From: Burkholderia sp. HI2500
Lineage (GTDB): Bacteria > Pseudomonadota > Gammaproteobacteria > Burkholderiales > Burkholderiaceae
Length of the DNA stretch: 64,000 bases
Assembly: GCF_002223055.1 (NCBI RefSeq)
Contig: NZ_NKFL01000006.1
Coordinates: 372,001 to 436,000, forward strand
Direction of reading: 5' to 3'
Shown here piece by piece: positions 17,542 to 26,813 of the stretch (positions are counted from its first letter, which is position 1; each line of letters opens with the position of its first letter). The position numbers were made by a program, and so were the translations under genes. The notes below the pieces were generated by a model that saw only the letters and a list, made by a program, of their open reading frames with translations, was not told where the DNA came from and did not search any database.

Positions 17542-19248
17542 ATGACGGTACAGGCATTCCTGGACGCGCGCGACTTTCTGCTGCGCCATCGCACCGACTA
17601 CGAGACCGCGTACCGCGAGTTCGAGTGGCCGGTGCTCGACGCATTCAACTGGGCGCTCGACTACTTCGACCCGATGGCGCGCGGCAACGACCAGCCCGCG
17701 CTGTGGATCGTCGATGCGGCGACCGGCACGGGCGATCCGTATTCGTTCGCGCAGATGTCCGAGCGCTCGTCGCGGATCGCGAACTGGCTGCGCTCGATCG
17801 GCGTCGTGCGCGGCGACCGGATCCTGCTGATGCTGCCGAACCGTGTCGAGCTGTGGGACGCGATGCTCGCCGCGATGAAGCTCGGCGCGATCGTGCTGCC
17901 GGCCACCACGCAACTGTCGCCCGACGACGTACGCGACCGCGTGCAGATCGGCGGCGCGAAATACGCGATCGTCGACGAGAACGAAACCGCCAAGTTCGAA
18001 CAGCCGGATCTCGGCCTCGCGCAGAAGATCGTCGCCGGCGCGCCGCGCGCGGGCTGGCTCGCGATGAACGACGGCTATGCGGCGAGCGCGGATTTCGAGC
18101 CGGACGCCATCACGCACGCGAACGATCCGATGCTGCTGTATTTCACGTCGGGCACGACGTCGAAGCCGAAGCTCGTCGAGCATACGCACCGCACCTATCC
18201 GGTCGGCCATCTGTCGACGATGTACTGGGTCGGCCTGCAGCCGGGCGACATCCACTGGAACATCAGCTCGCCGGGCTGGGCGAAGCACGCGTGGAGCTGC
18301 TTCTTCGCGCCCTGGAACGCGCAGGCATGCGTGTTCGCTTTCAACTACGCGCGCTTCGAGCCGAAGGTGGTGCTCGATGCGCTCGTCAAATACCAGGTGA
18401 CGACGCTGTGCGCGCCGCCAACCGTGTGGCGCATGCTCGTGCAGCAGCCGCTCGCGTCGTTCGACGTGAAGCTGCGCGAGATCGTCGGCGCGGGCGAGCC
18501 GCTGAATCCCGAGATCATCGAGCGCGTGAAGAAGGCGTGGGGCATCGCGATCCGCGACGGCTACGGCCAGACCGAGACGACCTGCCTGATCGGCAACTCG
18601 CCGGGCCAGCCGGTCGTCGCGGGCTCGATGGGCCGGCCGCTGCCGGGCTACCGGATCGCGCTGCTCGACCCGGACGGCACGCCGGTGACCGAAGGCGAGG
18701 TCGCGCTGCCGCTCGGCGCGGACGTCGCGCGCCCGGTCGGGCTGATGAAAGGCTATGCGAACAACCCCGACGCGACGGCCTACGCGATGCGCGACGGCCA
18801 CTACCGCACGTCGGACATCGCGATGCGCCGCGACGACGGTTACTACGTGTACATCGGCCGCGCGGACGACGTGTTCAAGTCGTCCGACTACCGGCTGAGC
18901 CCGTTCGAACTCGAAAGCGTGCTGATCGAGCATCCGGCGATCGCCGAGGCGGCCGTCGTGCCGAGCCCGGACCCCGTGCGGCTGTCGGTGCCGAAGACCT
19001 TCATCACGCTGCGGCAGGGCTACGAGGAGAGCCCCGAGCTCGCGCTGGACATCTTCCGCTTCTCGCGCGAGAAGCTCGCGCCGTACAAGCGCATTCGCCG
19101 CCTGCAGTTCGCGGAGCTGCCGAAGACGATCTCGGGGAAGATCCGCCGCGTCGAATTGCGCCGCCGCGAGATCGAGCGTGGCGACGATGCCAGTGAACGG
19201 ATGCCCGGCGAATACTGGGAAGAGGATTTCGCCGCCGAACTGAAGTGA
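17542..19248 (+). CDS. AMP-forming acyl-CoA synthetase
   Basis: A 568-residue ANL-superfamily ligase. The ATP loop YFTSGTTSKPK is near residue 200, the adenylate motif DGYGQTET near residue 339, and the hinge and catalytic lysine region (LPKTISGKIRR) near residue 530. Length and layout resemble medium-chain or short branched acyl-CoA synthetases. GGAGGACACG precedes the ATG. Its place between acyl-CoA dehydrogenase and mmsA suggests it feeds free isobutyrate or a similar branched acid into the valine pathway. Substrate is inference from context. Confidence 0.92.
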   Translation: MTVQAFLDARDFLLRHRTDYETAYREFEWPVLDAFNWALDYFDPMARGNDQPALWIVDAATGTGDPYSFAQMSERSSRIANWLRSIGVVRGDRILLMLPNRVELWDAMLAAMKLGAIVLPATTQLSPDDVRDRVQIGGAKYAIVDENETAKFEQPDLGLAQKIVAGAPRAGWLAMNDGYAASADFEPDAITHANDPMLLYFTSGTTSKPKLVEHTHRTYPVGHLSTMYWVGLQPGDIHWNISSPGWAKHAWSCFFAPWNAQACVFAFNYARFEPKVVLDALVKYQVTTLCAPPTVWRMLVQQPLASFDVKLREIVGAGEPLNPEIIERVKKAWGIAIRDGYGQTETTCLIGNSPGQPVVAGSMGRPLPGYRIALLDPDGTPVTEGEVALPLGADVARPVGLMKGYANNPDATAYAMRDGHYRTSDIAMRRDDGYYVYIGRADDVFKSSDYRLSPFELESVLIEHPAIAEAAVVPSPDPVRLSVPKTFITLRQGYEESPELALDIFRFSREKLAPYKRIRRLQFAELPKTISGKIRRVELRRREIERGDDASERMPGEYWEEDFAAELK

Positions 19249-19358
19249 CGTGACCGCGGGCCGCGCGCGCCGCATTCCGCGGCCGCTGCCCGCAGCCGAA
19301 TTGAACCGGCCGCGCGGCGATATCGCGCTTCGCGGCCCTCTGCCAGGAGAAAGGATCG

Positions 19359-20873
19359 ATGAACGCGAATTCGAAAGACGTGCCGACGGTCAAGCTGCTG
19401 ATCGACGGCGCCTTCGTCGAGTCCGCCACGAACGAGTGGCGTGACATCGTCAACCCGGCGACGCAGCAGGTGCTCGCGCGCGTGCCGTTCGCGACCGTCG
19501 CGGAAGTCGACGCGGCCGTGCAGGCCGCGCATACCGCCTTCGCGACGTGGAAGAACACGCCGATCGCCGCGCGCATGCGCATCATGCTGAAGTTCCAGGA
19601 TCTCGTGCGCACGAACCAGCAGCGCATCGCGAAGACGCTGACGGCCGAGCAGGGCAAGACGATTCCCGATGCCGAAGGCGACATCTTCCGCGGCCTCGAA
19701 GTGGTCGAGCACGCATGCTCGATCGGTTCGCTGCAGCTCGGCGAGTTCGCGGAGAACGTCGCGGGCGGGGTGGATACCTACACGCTGCGCCAGCCGCTCG
19801 GCGTGTGCGCGGGCATCACGCCGTTCAACTTCCCCGCGATGATTCCGCTGTGGATGTTCCCGATGGCGATCGTGTGCGGCAACACGTTCGTGCTGAAGCC
19901 GTCGGAGCAGGATCCGCTGTCGACGATGGAGCTCGTCGAGCTCGCGGTCGAGGCCGGTGTACCGAAAGGGGTACTGAACGTCGTGCACGGCGGCAAGGAA
20001 GTCGTCGATGCGATCTGCACGCATCCGCTCGTGAAGGCGATCTCGTTCGTCGGCTCGACGGCGGTCGGCACGCACGTGTACAACCTCGGCAGCGCGCACG
20101 GCAAGCGCGTGCAGTCGATGATGGGCGCGAAGAATCACGCCGTCGTGCTGCCCGATGCGAACCGCGAGCAGGCGATCAACGCGCTCGTCGGCGCGGGCTT
20201 CGGCGCGGCCGGCCAGCGCTGCATGGCCACGTCGGTCGCGGTGCTCGTCGGCAACGCGCGCGACTGGCTGCCGGACATCGTCGAGAAGGCAAAGGCGCTG
20301 AAGGTCAATGCGGGCGCGGAAGCCGGCACGGACGTCGGGCCGGTCGTGTCGAAGGCAGCGAAGGAACGCATCCTGTCGCTGATCGACGCGGGTGTGAAGG
20401 AAGGCGCGAAGCTCGAACTCGACGGCCGCGACGTAAAGGTGACCGGCTACGAGCAGGGCAATTTCGTCGGCCCGACGATCTTCTCGGGCGTGACGACCGA
20501 CATGTCGGTCTACACGCATGAAATCTTCGGGCCCGTGCTGGTCGTGATGGAAGCCGACACGCTCGACGACGCGATCGCGCTCGTCAACGCGAACCCGTTC
20601 GGCAACGGCGTGGGGCTGTTCACGCAGAGCGGCGCGGCTGCGCGCAAGTTCCAGAGCGAAATCGACATCGGCCAGGTCGGCATCAACATCCCGATCCCGG
20701 TGCCCGTGCCGTTCTTCAGCTTCACGGGTTCGCGCGGCTCGAAGCTCGGCGATCTCGGCCCGTACGGCAAGCAGGTCGTGCAGTTCTATACGCAGACCAA
20801 GACGGTCACCGCGCGCTGGTTCGACGACGACACGACGGCCGGCCCGGTGAATACGACGATCCGGCTGCATTGA
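19359..20873 (+). CDS. mmsA: Methylmalonate-semialdehyde dehydrogenase (CoA-acylating)
   Basis: A 504-residue aldehyde dehydrogenase of the MMSDH branch. It converts methylmalonate semialdehyde with NAD+ and CoA to propionyl-CoA and CO2, the last step of valine catabolism. Visible features are [17 protein letters not shown] near residue 150, [12 protein letters not shown] near residue 230, and the catalytic cysteine in [11 protein letters not shown] near residue 287. The family length of about 500 matches. The gene is followed after 18 bases by mmsB, the conserved mmsAB order. AGGAGAAAGG precedes the start. Confidence 0.96.
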   Translation: MNANSKDVPTVKLLIDGAFVESATNEWRDIVNPATQQVLARVPFATVAEVDAAVQAAHTAFATWKNTPIAARMRIMLKFQDLVRTNQQRIAKTLTAEQGKTIPDAEGDIFRGLEVVEHACSIGSLQLGEFAENVAGGVDTYTLRQPLGVCAGITPFNFPAMIPLWMFPMAIVCGNTFVLKPSEQDPLSTMELVELAVEAGVPKGVLNVVHGGKEVVDAICTHPLVKAISFVGSTAVGTHVYNLGSAHGKRVQSMMGAKNHAVVLPDANREQAINALVGAGFGAAGQRCMATSVAVLVGNARDWLPDIVEKAKALKVNAGAEAGTDVGPVVSKAAKERILSLIDAGVKEGAKLELDGRDVKVTGYEQGNFVGPTIFSGVTTDMSVYTHEIFGPVLVVMEADTLDDAIALVNANPFGNGVGLFTQSGAAARKFQSEIDIGQVGINIPIPVPVPFFSFTGSRGSKLGDLGPYGKQVVQFYTQTKTVTARWFDDDTTAGPVNTTIRLH

Positions 20874-20891
20874 GCGGCGGAGGACACGAAC

Positions 20892-21794
20892 ATGAAAATC
20901 GGTTTTATCGGCCTCGGCCACATGGGCGCGCCGATGGCGCTGAACCTGCTGAAAGCAGGCCATGAAGTACATGCGTTCGACCTGAGCACCGACGCCTTGC
21001 GCGCGCTGCAGGATGCCGGCGCACAGGTGGCCGCGTCGCCGCGCGATGCGGCCTCGGGCGCGACGTTCGTCATCACGATGCTGCCGGCCGCGCCACACGT
21101 GCGCTCGGTGCTGTCCGGCGAGAACGGCGTGCTCGCCGGCCTCGGCGCGGGCGCGACCGTGATCGATTCGAGCACGATCGACCCGGCGAGCGCGCAGGCG
21201 TTCGGCGCGCTCGTGCGCGAGCACGGCGGCGCGTTCGTCGATGCGCCCGTGTCGGGCGGCACCGGCGGTGCGGCGGCCGGCACGCTGACCTTCATGGTCG
21301 GCGGCAGCGACGCGGATTTCGAGCGCGTGAAGCCGGTGCTCGCGGGCATGGGCAAGAACATCGTCTATTGCGGCGCGACGGGGATGGGGCAGGTCGCGAA
21401 GGTCTGCAACAACCTCGTGCTCGGCATCTCGATGGCGGCCGTGTCGGAGGCGATGTCGCTGGGCGTCGCGCTCGGCATCGACCCGAAGGTGCTGGCCGGC
21501 ATCGTCAACACGTCGACCGGCCGCTGCTGGAGTTCCGACACCTACAACCCGTATCCGGGCGTAATCGAGACCGCGCCGTCGTCGCGCGGCTACTCGGGCG
21601 GCTTCGGCACCGACCTGATGCTGAAGGATCTCGGCCTCGCGAACGACGCCGCGAAGCAGGCGCGGCAGCCGGTCTATCTCGGCGCGCTCGCGCAGCAGCT
21701 GTACCAGACGATGAGCAGCCGCGGCGACGGCCAGCTCGATTTCTCGGCGGTGATCCGCCTGTACCAACCGGCAACGAAGAAGGACGCCTCATGA
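20892..21794 (+). CDS. mmsB: 3-hydroxyisobutyrate dehydrogenase
   Basis: A 300-residue beta-hydroxyacid dehydrogenase. It oxidises 3-hydroxyisobutyrate to methylmalonate semialdehyde, the substrate of MmsA. The Rossmann motif GFIGLGHMGAPMA is at residues 4-16, the substrate loop DAPVSGGTGGAA near residue 117, and the catalytic lysine in GQVAKVCNN near residue 170. GGAGG precedes the ATG. Its last codons overlap the next ORF (ATGA), indicating translational coupling. Confidence 0.96.
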   Translation: MKIGFIGLGHMGAPMALNLLKAGHEVHAFDLSTDALRALQDAGAQVAASPRDAASGATFVITMLPAAPHVRSVLSGENGVLAGLGAGATVIDSSTIDPASAQAFGALVREHGGAFVDAPVSGGTGGAAAGTLTFMVGGSDADFERVKPVLAGMGKNIVYCGATGMGQVAKVCNNLVLGISMAAVSEAMSLGVALGIDPKVLAGIVNTSTGRCWSSDTYNPYPGVIETAPSSRGYSGGFGTDLMLKDLGLANDAAKQARQPVYLGALAQQLYQTMSSRGDGQLDFSAVIRLYQPATKKDAS

Positions 21795-22582
21795 TCGAAC
21801 TCGACTACGTCGACGACGGCGCGATCGCGTGCGCGACGCTCAAGCGTCCGCCCGCGAACGCCTTTACCGCCGACGGGCTGCGGCAACTGCAGACAACCGT
21901 CGCCGAACTGAATGCGAACCCGCGCGTGCGCGCGCTGGTGATTACCGGCGACGGCCCGAAGTTCTTCAGCGCGGGTGCCGACCTCAACACGTTCGCCGAC
22001 GGCGACCGCGCGGTTGCGCGCGCGATGGCGTCGCGTTTCGGCGCGGCGTTCGAGGCGCTGCACGACGCGCGCGTCGTGACGATCGCGGCGATCAACGGCT
22101 ATGCGATGGGCGGCGGGCTCGAATGCGCGCTCGCGTGCGACCTGCGGATCGCGGAGACGCATGCGCAGATGGCGCTGCCCGAGCCGTCGGTCGGCCTGCT
22201 GCCCTGCGGCCTCGGCACGCAGACGCTGCCCTGGCTCGTCGGCGAAGGCTGGGCGAAGAAGATCATCCTGACCGGCGCGCGTGTCGATGCGGCCACGGCG
22301 CTGCGGATCGGCCTCGTCGAGGACGTCGTGGAGTCGGGCGCGGCACGCGATGCCGCGCTGGCGCTGGCACGCAACGTCGCACGGCAGAGCCCGCACGCGG
22401 TCGCTTACAGCAAGGAGCTGATCGGTCTCGCGCGCCGCGGCGTGCCGCGCGGCGCGGCGCTCGCGGTCGAGCGTGAACGTTTCGTCGACCTGTTCGACAC
22501 GAACGATCCGCGCGAAGGCGTGGCCGCGTTCCTCGGCAAGCGCGCGCCGCAGTGGCACAACGACGGAGAGCCGCAACGATGA
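21791..22582 (+). CDS. Enoyl-CoA hydratase
   Basis: A 263-residue crotonase-fold protein. It keeps the two catalytic glutamates expected of hydratases: one in MGGGLECALACD near residue 108, the other in ALPEPSVGLLP near residue 130. Within this operon it probably hydrates methacrylyl-CoA to 3-hydroxyisobutyryl-CoA. The start overlaps the mmsB stop (ATGA), and its own stop overlaps the next start. Confidence 0.93.
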   Translation: MIELDYVDDGAIACATLKRPPANAFTADGLRQLQTTVAELNANPRVRALVITGDGPKFFSAGADLNTFADGDRAVARAMASRFGAAFEALHDARVVTIAAINGYAMGGGLECALACDLRIAETHAQMALPEPSVGLLPCGLGTQTLPWLVGEGWAKKIILTGARVDAATALRIGLVEDVVESGAARDAALALARNVARQSPHAVAYSKELIGLARRGVPRGAALAVERERFVDLFDTNDPREGVAAFLGKRAPQWHNDGEPQR

Positions 22583-23718
22583 GCACGCCGGTGACGAATC
22601 ACGACGCGTTCGCGGAGCACGCACCGGAGGTGCTGTTTCGCGTGGTGAACCGCGTGGCGCTGATCACGCTGAACCGGCCGGCCGCGCTCAATGCGCTGTC
22701 GTACCCGATGATCGGCGAGCTGGCCGCGCTGCTCGAGCGCTGCCGTGACGACGACCAGATCGTCGCGGTCGTGCTGCGCGGTGCGGGCGAGAAGGGCTTC
22801 TGCGCGGGCGGCGACGTGCGTGCGCTGTACCGGATGGTCGCGCAGCGCGAAACCTGGTTGCCGTTCTTCGTCGACGAATACCGGCTCGACTACGCGATCC
22901 ATACGTTCCCGAAGCCGGTGGTCGCGCTGATGGACGGCGTGACGATGGGCGGCGGCATGGGCCTCGCGCAGGGCGCGGCGCTGCGTGTCGCGACCGAGCG
23001 CAGCAAGATCGCGATGCCGGAGACGCGTATCGGCCTCGTGCCCGATGTCGGCGCGACGCATTTCCTGTCGCGCATGCCGGCCGAACTCGAGCTGTACGTC
23101 GGGCTGACCGGCGCGATGCTGTCGGGCGCCGACGCGCTCACGGCGAAGCTCGCGGATCTGTGCGTGCCGTCCGCGTGGCTCGACACGTTCGAGACGCGCA
23201 TCGAAAGCGTCAAGTGGGAAGGCGATGCGCTGCCGTTGCTGCGCAAGGTGTTCGAGCCGCCGTGCAACGTCGTGCCGCATGCGGCGCTCGACAGCCAGAT
23301 GCCGTGGATCGTGCGTCATTTCGACAAGCGCTCGGCCGTCGAGCGGATCGTCGCGACGCTGACGCAGGATCTTGCGCGCGAGGAGCTGTCGCGCGAGCAC
23401 CGTCAATGGCTGCAGGCGACGCTCGATGCGCTCACCGGCCATTCGCCGACGATGCTGTACGTGACGCGCGAGGCGCTGCTGCGCGGCCGCCAGATGACGC
23501 TGGCCGAATCGTTCCGGATGGAGCTCGGCATCGTCGCGCGCGCGATCGAGGAAGGCGACTTCTGCGAAGGCGTGCGTGCGCATCTGGTCGACAAGGATCG
23601 CAAGCCGCGCTGGGCGCCCGCGTCGCTCGTCGAGCTGCGCGCCGAACGCGTGCGGCACTTCCTCACGTCGCCGTGGAAGCTGTTCGCGCATCCGCTGCAG
23701 GATCTGGGGCAGGGGTGA
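22579..23718 (+). CDS. 3-hydroxyisobutyryl-CoA hydrolase (HIBCH-like)
   Basis: A 379-residue crotonase-superfamily protein, longer than hydratases and with the HIBCH-type segments AGEKGFCAGGDVRALY near residue 68, TMGGGMGLAQGA near residue 120, and AMPETRIGLVPDVGATHFLSR near residue 147. HIBCH releases free 3-hydroxyisobutyrate from its CoA ester, supplying MmsB. This makes the operon complete from isobutyryl-CoA to propionyl-CoA. Start overlaps the preceding stop by four bases. Confidence 0.92.
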   Translation: MSTPVTNHDAFAEHAPEVLFRVVNRVALITLNRPAALNALSYPMIGELAALLERCRDDDQIVAVVLRGAGEKGFCAGGDVRALYRMVAQRETWLPFFVDEYRLDYAIHTFPKPVVALMDGVTMGGGMGLAQGAALRVATERSKIAMPETRIGLVPDVGATHFLSRMPAELELYVGLTGAMLSGADALTAKLADLCVPSAWLDTFETRIESVKWEGDALPLLRKVFEPPCNVVPHAALDSQMPWIVRHFDKRSAVERIVATLTQDLAREELSREHRQWLQATLDALTGHSPTMLYVTREALLRGRQMTLAESFRMELGIVARAIEEGDFCEGVRAHLVDKDRKPRWAPASLVELRAERVRHFLTSPWKLFAHPLQDLGQG

Positions 23719-23736
23719 CATCGCGTGCCGGACGCA

Positions 23737-23757
23737 GGAGCGTGCGATGCACGCTCC
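23737..23757 (+). terminator. Hairpin ending the valine operon
   Basis: A perfect 9-bp stem GGAGCGTGC / GCACGCTCC with a GAT loop, 18 bases after the operon's last stop codon. There is no T-run, so rho-independent activity would be weak. Confidence 0.55.
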
Positions 23758-23946
23758 CTGACTCGGTAAAGTTGCGACCAGACACTGCCTCGTATCGATC
23801 GGTGTCGATGTCGCTCCCGGTTGTCGCCGCGATCATGTGCGCGGCTCGCGCCGGCAGCGGGCGGATTGCCCCGGCGAGCGCCCGACCCGCGACCCCGACG
23901 GGAAGTGCGCCGGGAATCCGCCGCAGAACCACAGGCCGTCGTCGAA

Positions 23947-25308
23947 TCAACTTCGACTGATTGACCGGACGTCGCCTTCCGGCCGTGGCGGCTCGCTCCG
24001 GAACGCGGTGGAACGACCGTCGTCGATAAAACGTACCGCCATCGCCGCCAGCACGGCCGGCAGGCCGATCGCCAGGAAATTCCAGTCGATCGGCAACTGC
24101 ATGTCGACCAGGAGCCCGATGAAAATCGGCGCGAGAATGGCGCCGATTCGCCCCACGCCCAGCACCCAGCCGACGCCTGTCGACCGGATCTCGCCCGGAT
24201 AGAACTGGCCCGCGTACGCACAGAGAAGGATTTGCGTGCCGATCGTGCAGGCCCCCGCGAGCGCGGCAAGCAACAGCGTGACTGGCGTCGGCAATGGATG
24301 ACTCAACAGGATGATCGCAACCGATGCGAGCGAGAACATGGTCATCAGCACGCGCTTGATATGCAATCGGTCGGCAATCCAGCCGCCGCCTACTGCGCCC
24401 ACTACGGCGCCGAGATTGAGCACGAGTATGACCGTCATCGCGGAGCCCATGCCGTAGCCCGCGCTCGCCATCAGCTTGACGAGCCACGAGCTCAATGCGT
24501 AGACCATGAAGAGGCAGATGAAGCAGGCAATCCAGAACATGATGGTGCTGGGGCCACGCCCGTCGCCGAGCAGCAGCTTCAGCGGCGCCCGCCCCGTTTC
24601 ATCGTGTCGATGCCATAGCAAGCGGTCACCGCTGCCGATCTTCAATTCCGGATCGATCCGACGTGCGATGTCGGCCAAGGCCCGCTCCATTCCCTTGCCG
24701 GACAGGAACGACATCGATTCCGGCATGCCGCGCAGCAACAGCGGCACGAAGAGCAACGGCAAGCCTGCCGCGATGAACACGGATCGCCACCCGTAGCTGT
24801 CGATCATTGTCTTGCCCAGCAAGGCGGCCAACATGCCGCCCAGCGAGTAACCGCTGAACATCAGGGCCACCAGCGTGCCGCGCAGGCGACGGGGCGCATA
24901 TTCGGTCATCTGTGCAATGACGTTCGGCATCACGCCGCCGATGCCGATTCCCGCGACGAACCTCGCGAGACCGAATTCGACCGGGTTCCGCGCGATTCCC
25001 GCCGCGACCGTAAAGACGCTGAACAGCACGACGCAAAGCGCCGTGGTTCTGCGACGACCGATCCGGTCGGAAACGGACCCGAGCAGAATGTTGCCGAATG
25101 TCATGCCGAATAGCGCCGAGCTGACCATGAATCCCGCCTTTGCCGGATTCACGGCCATCTCTCCCATGATGGCAGGCAGGGCAATGCCCACGATGGCGAG
25201 ATCGTAGCCGTCGAAGACGATGACCAGCGCGCACCAGAACAAAACGACGTAATGCAGCCGGCCCAATTTCGCGTCGGCGACGACCTGTTGCAGATCTATC
25301 TTTCGCAT
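23947..25308 (-). CDS. MFS transporter, aromatic acid:H+ symporter (AAHS) type
   Basis: A 453-residue transporter with 12 predicted membrane helices. The first helix contains FDGYDLAIVG, the D-G-Y-D signature of the PcaK/BenK branch, and the loop 2-3 motif LGSVSDRIGRRR follows near residue 80. AAHS members import protocatechuate, 4-hydroxybenzoate, benzoate and similar acids. The start MRKIDLQQ is supported by GAGGAGATC. A longer in-frame ORF upstream lacks such a site. Third-position GC looks somewhat lower than in the neighbours, which might mean recent acquisition. No catabolic genes adjoin it, so the substrate is unknown. Confidence 0.9.
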   Translation of the reverse strand: MRKIDLQQVVADAKLGRLHYVVLFWCALVIVFDGYDLAIVGIALPAIMGEMAVNPAKAGFMVSSALFGMTFGNILLGSVSDRIGRRRTTALCVVLFSVFTVAAGIARNPVEFGLARFVAGIGIGGVMPNVIAQMTEYAPRRLRGTLVALMFSGYSLGGMLAALLGKTMIDSYGWRSVFIAAGLPLLFVPLLLRGMPESMSFLSGKGMERALADIARRIDPELKIGSGDRLLWHRHDETGRAPLKLLLGDGRGPSTIMFWIACFICLFMVYALSSWLVKLMASAGYGMGSAMTVILVLNLGAVVGAVGGGWIADRLHIKRVLMTMFSLASVAIILLSHPLPTPVTLLLAALAGACTIGTQILLCAYAGQFYPGEIRSTGVGWVLGVGRIGAILAPIFIGLLVDMQLPIDWNFLAIGLPAVLAAMAVRFIDDGRSTAFRSEPPRPEGDVRSISRS

Positions 25309-25736
25309 GATCTCCTCGTGAATGGTTGGATTGACTCGACCACGGCTTGCCGGACGCGTGGTTTTCAGCTCGGAAAGCGCCGAAACGATTCGGAATTCGA
25401 TCGATCCGGACGGCAGAGGGCAAGCGGCGAGATCGGGGCGTGCCGCCATGGCGGCAATGCCGTGCCACGCGAGTCGATCGGCAGAGCTGTGTGCGAATTC
25501 TTGGGAGGCCGAAATTCCGCGTCTATCCGGAATGTGCGGCAAAGGGAGGGTGACTATCCACTTTCGGCTGCTTTGTGAACGACAGCGGCGGTGCGTGGCG
25601 GTCCGCGAGTGTGGGGCAGTTTGCGTTGGCGTTGGCGTCGAGGCCCGGCATCCAGAGGCGGACGGTCATCCACGCGTGACGTGGATACACGCCGCGCCGG
25701 TGCGCGCGGCGCCACGTGCCGTCACCCGGTCGTCGC
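25309..25736. other. 428-base intergenic region, no gene supported
   Basis: Lies between two leftward genes (LysR regulator and AAHS transporter). Only short ORFs without ribosome sites occur. It must hold the transporter's promoter, but I see no good -35/-10 pair and no hairpin. Confidence 0.45.
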
Positions 25737-26642
25737 TCAGTCGTCGAACGTCGGCGTGATCGCGTTGACGAACGCATCGATCACGCAGCGCGTCTTGCGC
25801 GGCAGGTAGCGCGTCTTCGGCCAGATCGCGTGGATGTCGCCTTCGCAGACGAAGCAGCGGTCGAGCACGACCGTCATCTCGCCGCGCTTCACGTAGTGAT
25901 CGAGCAGCCAGCTCGGTAGCCACGCGATGCCGAACCCCGATGCGCCGGCTGCCGCGATCGCCTGCACGTCGTCGAAACTGAGCTGGTGCGGCATGTCGAT
26001 CCGTACCGTCGAGCCGTCCGGCGCGCGCAAGTCCCACGGCTGAACCACACCCGAGCGGGAATACGCGATCGTCCGGTGGTGCTTCAGATCGTCGAGCGTC
26101 TTCGGCGTCCCGTAGCGGGCGAGATACGACGGCGCCGCGCCGAGGCTGCCGTATTGCGTGCCGAGCCGCCGTACTGCGAGGCTCGTGCTGTCCGCGAGCG
26201 TGCCGATCCGCACCGCGAGGTCGATGCCTTCCTCGACGAGATCGACGAAACGGTCGGTGATCGATACATCGATCCGCAAATGCGGATAGGTGTGCGCGAG
26301 GTCGAGCACGACGGGCATCACGCAGTGATGCCCGAACGCGAGCGGCACGCTCAGGCGCAGCTTGCCGCGCGGCTCGTTGCGGCCGCAGTCGAGGTCGGCT
26401 TCGGCCGCTTCCAGTTCCGCGAGCGCACGCACGCAGCGGTCGTAGTACGCCTGGCCGTCGTCGGTCAGGCTCTGGCTGCGCGTCGTGCGCTGCAACAGCC
26501 GCGCGCCGAGCCGCTTCTCGAGCCGCGCGATCGCCTTGCCGACGGCCGAACGCGTCATGTCGAGGCGCTCCGCGGCGAGCGCGAAGCTGCCCGATTCCAC
26601 TACCTGGACGAAGGTCGTCACGCCGTCGAGTCTGTCGGTCAT
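25737..26642 (-). CDS. LysR family transcriptional regulator
   Basis: A 301-residue LTTR. The winged HTH spans residues 3-60 (FVQVVESGSFALAAERLDMTRSAVGKAIARLEKRLGARLLQRTTRS), followed by the periplasmic-binding-protein-like effector domain. The proteins of this subgroup (no C-terminal extension, starting DRLDGVTTFVQV) often regulate a divergent transporter or oxidoreductase. It is divergent from a DHA2 exporter, which it most likely controls. Start MTDRLDG chosen over an upstream in-frame ATG because it matches the family N-terminus. Confidence 0.93.
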   Translation of the reverse strand: MTDRLDGVTTFVQVVESGSFALAAERLDMTRSAVGKAIARLEKRLGARLLQRTTRSQSLTDDGQAYYDRCVRALAELEAAEADLDCGRNEPRGKLRLSVPLAFGHHCVMPVVLDLAHTYPHLRIDVSITDRFVDLVEEGIDLAVRIGTLADSTSLAVRRLGTQYGSLGAAPSYLARYGTPKTLDDLKHHRTIAYSRSGVVQPWDLRAPDGSTVRIDMPHQLSFDDVQAIAAAGASGFGIAWLPSWLLDHYVKRGEMTVVLDRCFVCEGDIHAIWPKTRYLPRKTRCVIDAFVNAITPTFDD

Positions 26643-26663
26643 GGGCGGGATTGAGTCCTGTGA

Positions 26664-26680
26664 TTCCCCAGTCTGGAGAA
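26664..26680. promoter_or_regulatory. 17-bp palindrome between divergent LysR and MFS genes
   Basis: TTCCCCAG-T-CTGGAGAA is an inverted repeat with one mismatched pair. It sits 22 bases upstream of the LysR start and about 32 bases upstream of a -10-like TATAGT (26713-26718) facing the exporter, the usual place for an LTTR recognition site. Confidence 0.5.
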
Positions 26681-26813
26681 ATGCATGCGTCAATGGGGAT
26701 GAAGATTCTCACTATAGTACCGATTCCCGTCCAGCGTGCGTCGCCGGCCGCACGCGGCGAATCCTTCTCACCTGGAGGCGCGCGGCCCGTTGCCGGGCCG
26801 TGGCGCAATACGC

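Noticed and set aside
23767..23795. TAAAGTTG as a sigma-28 promoter
   Set aside because: The second box is absent at the right spacing and no gene follows on that strand.
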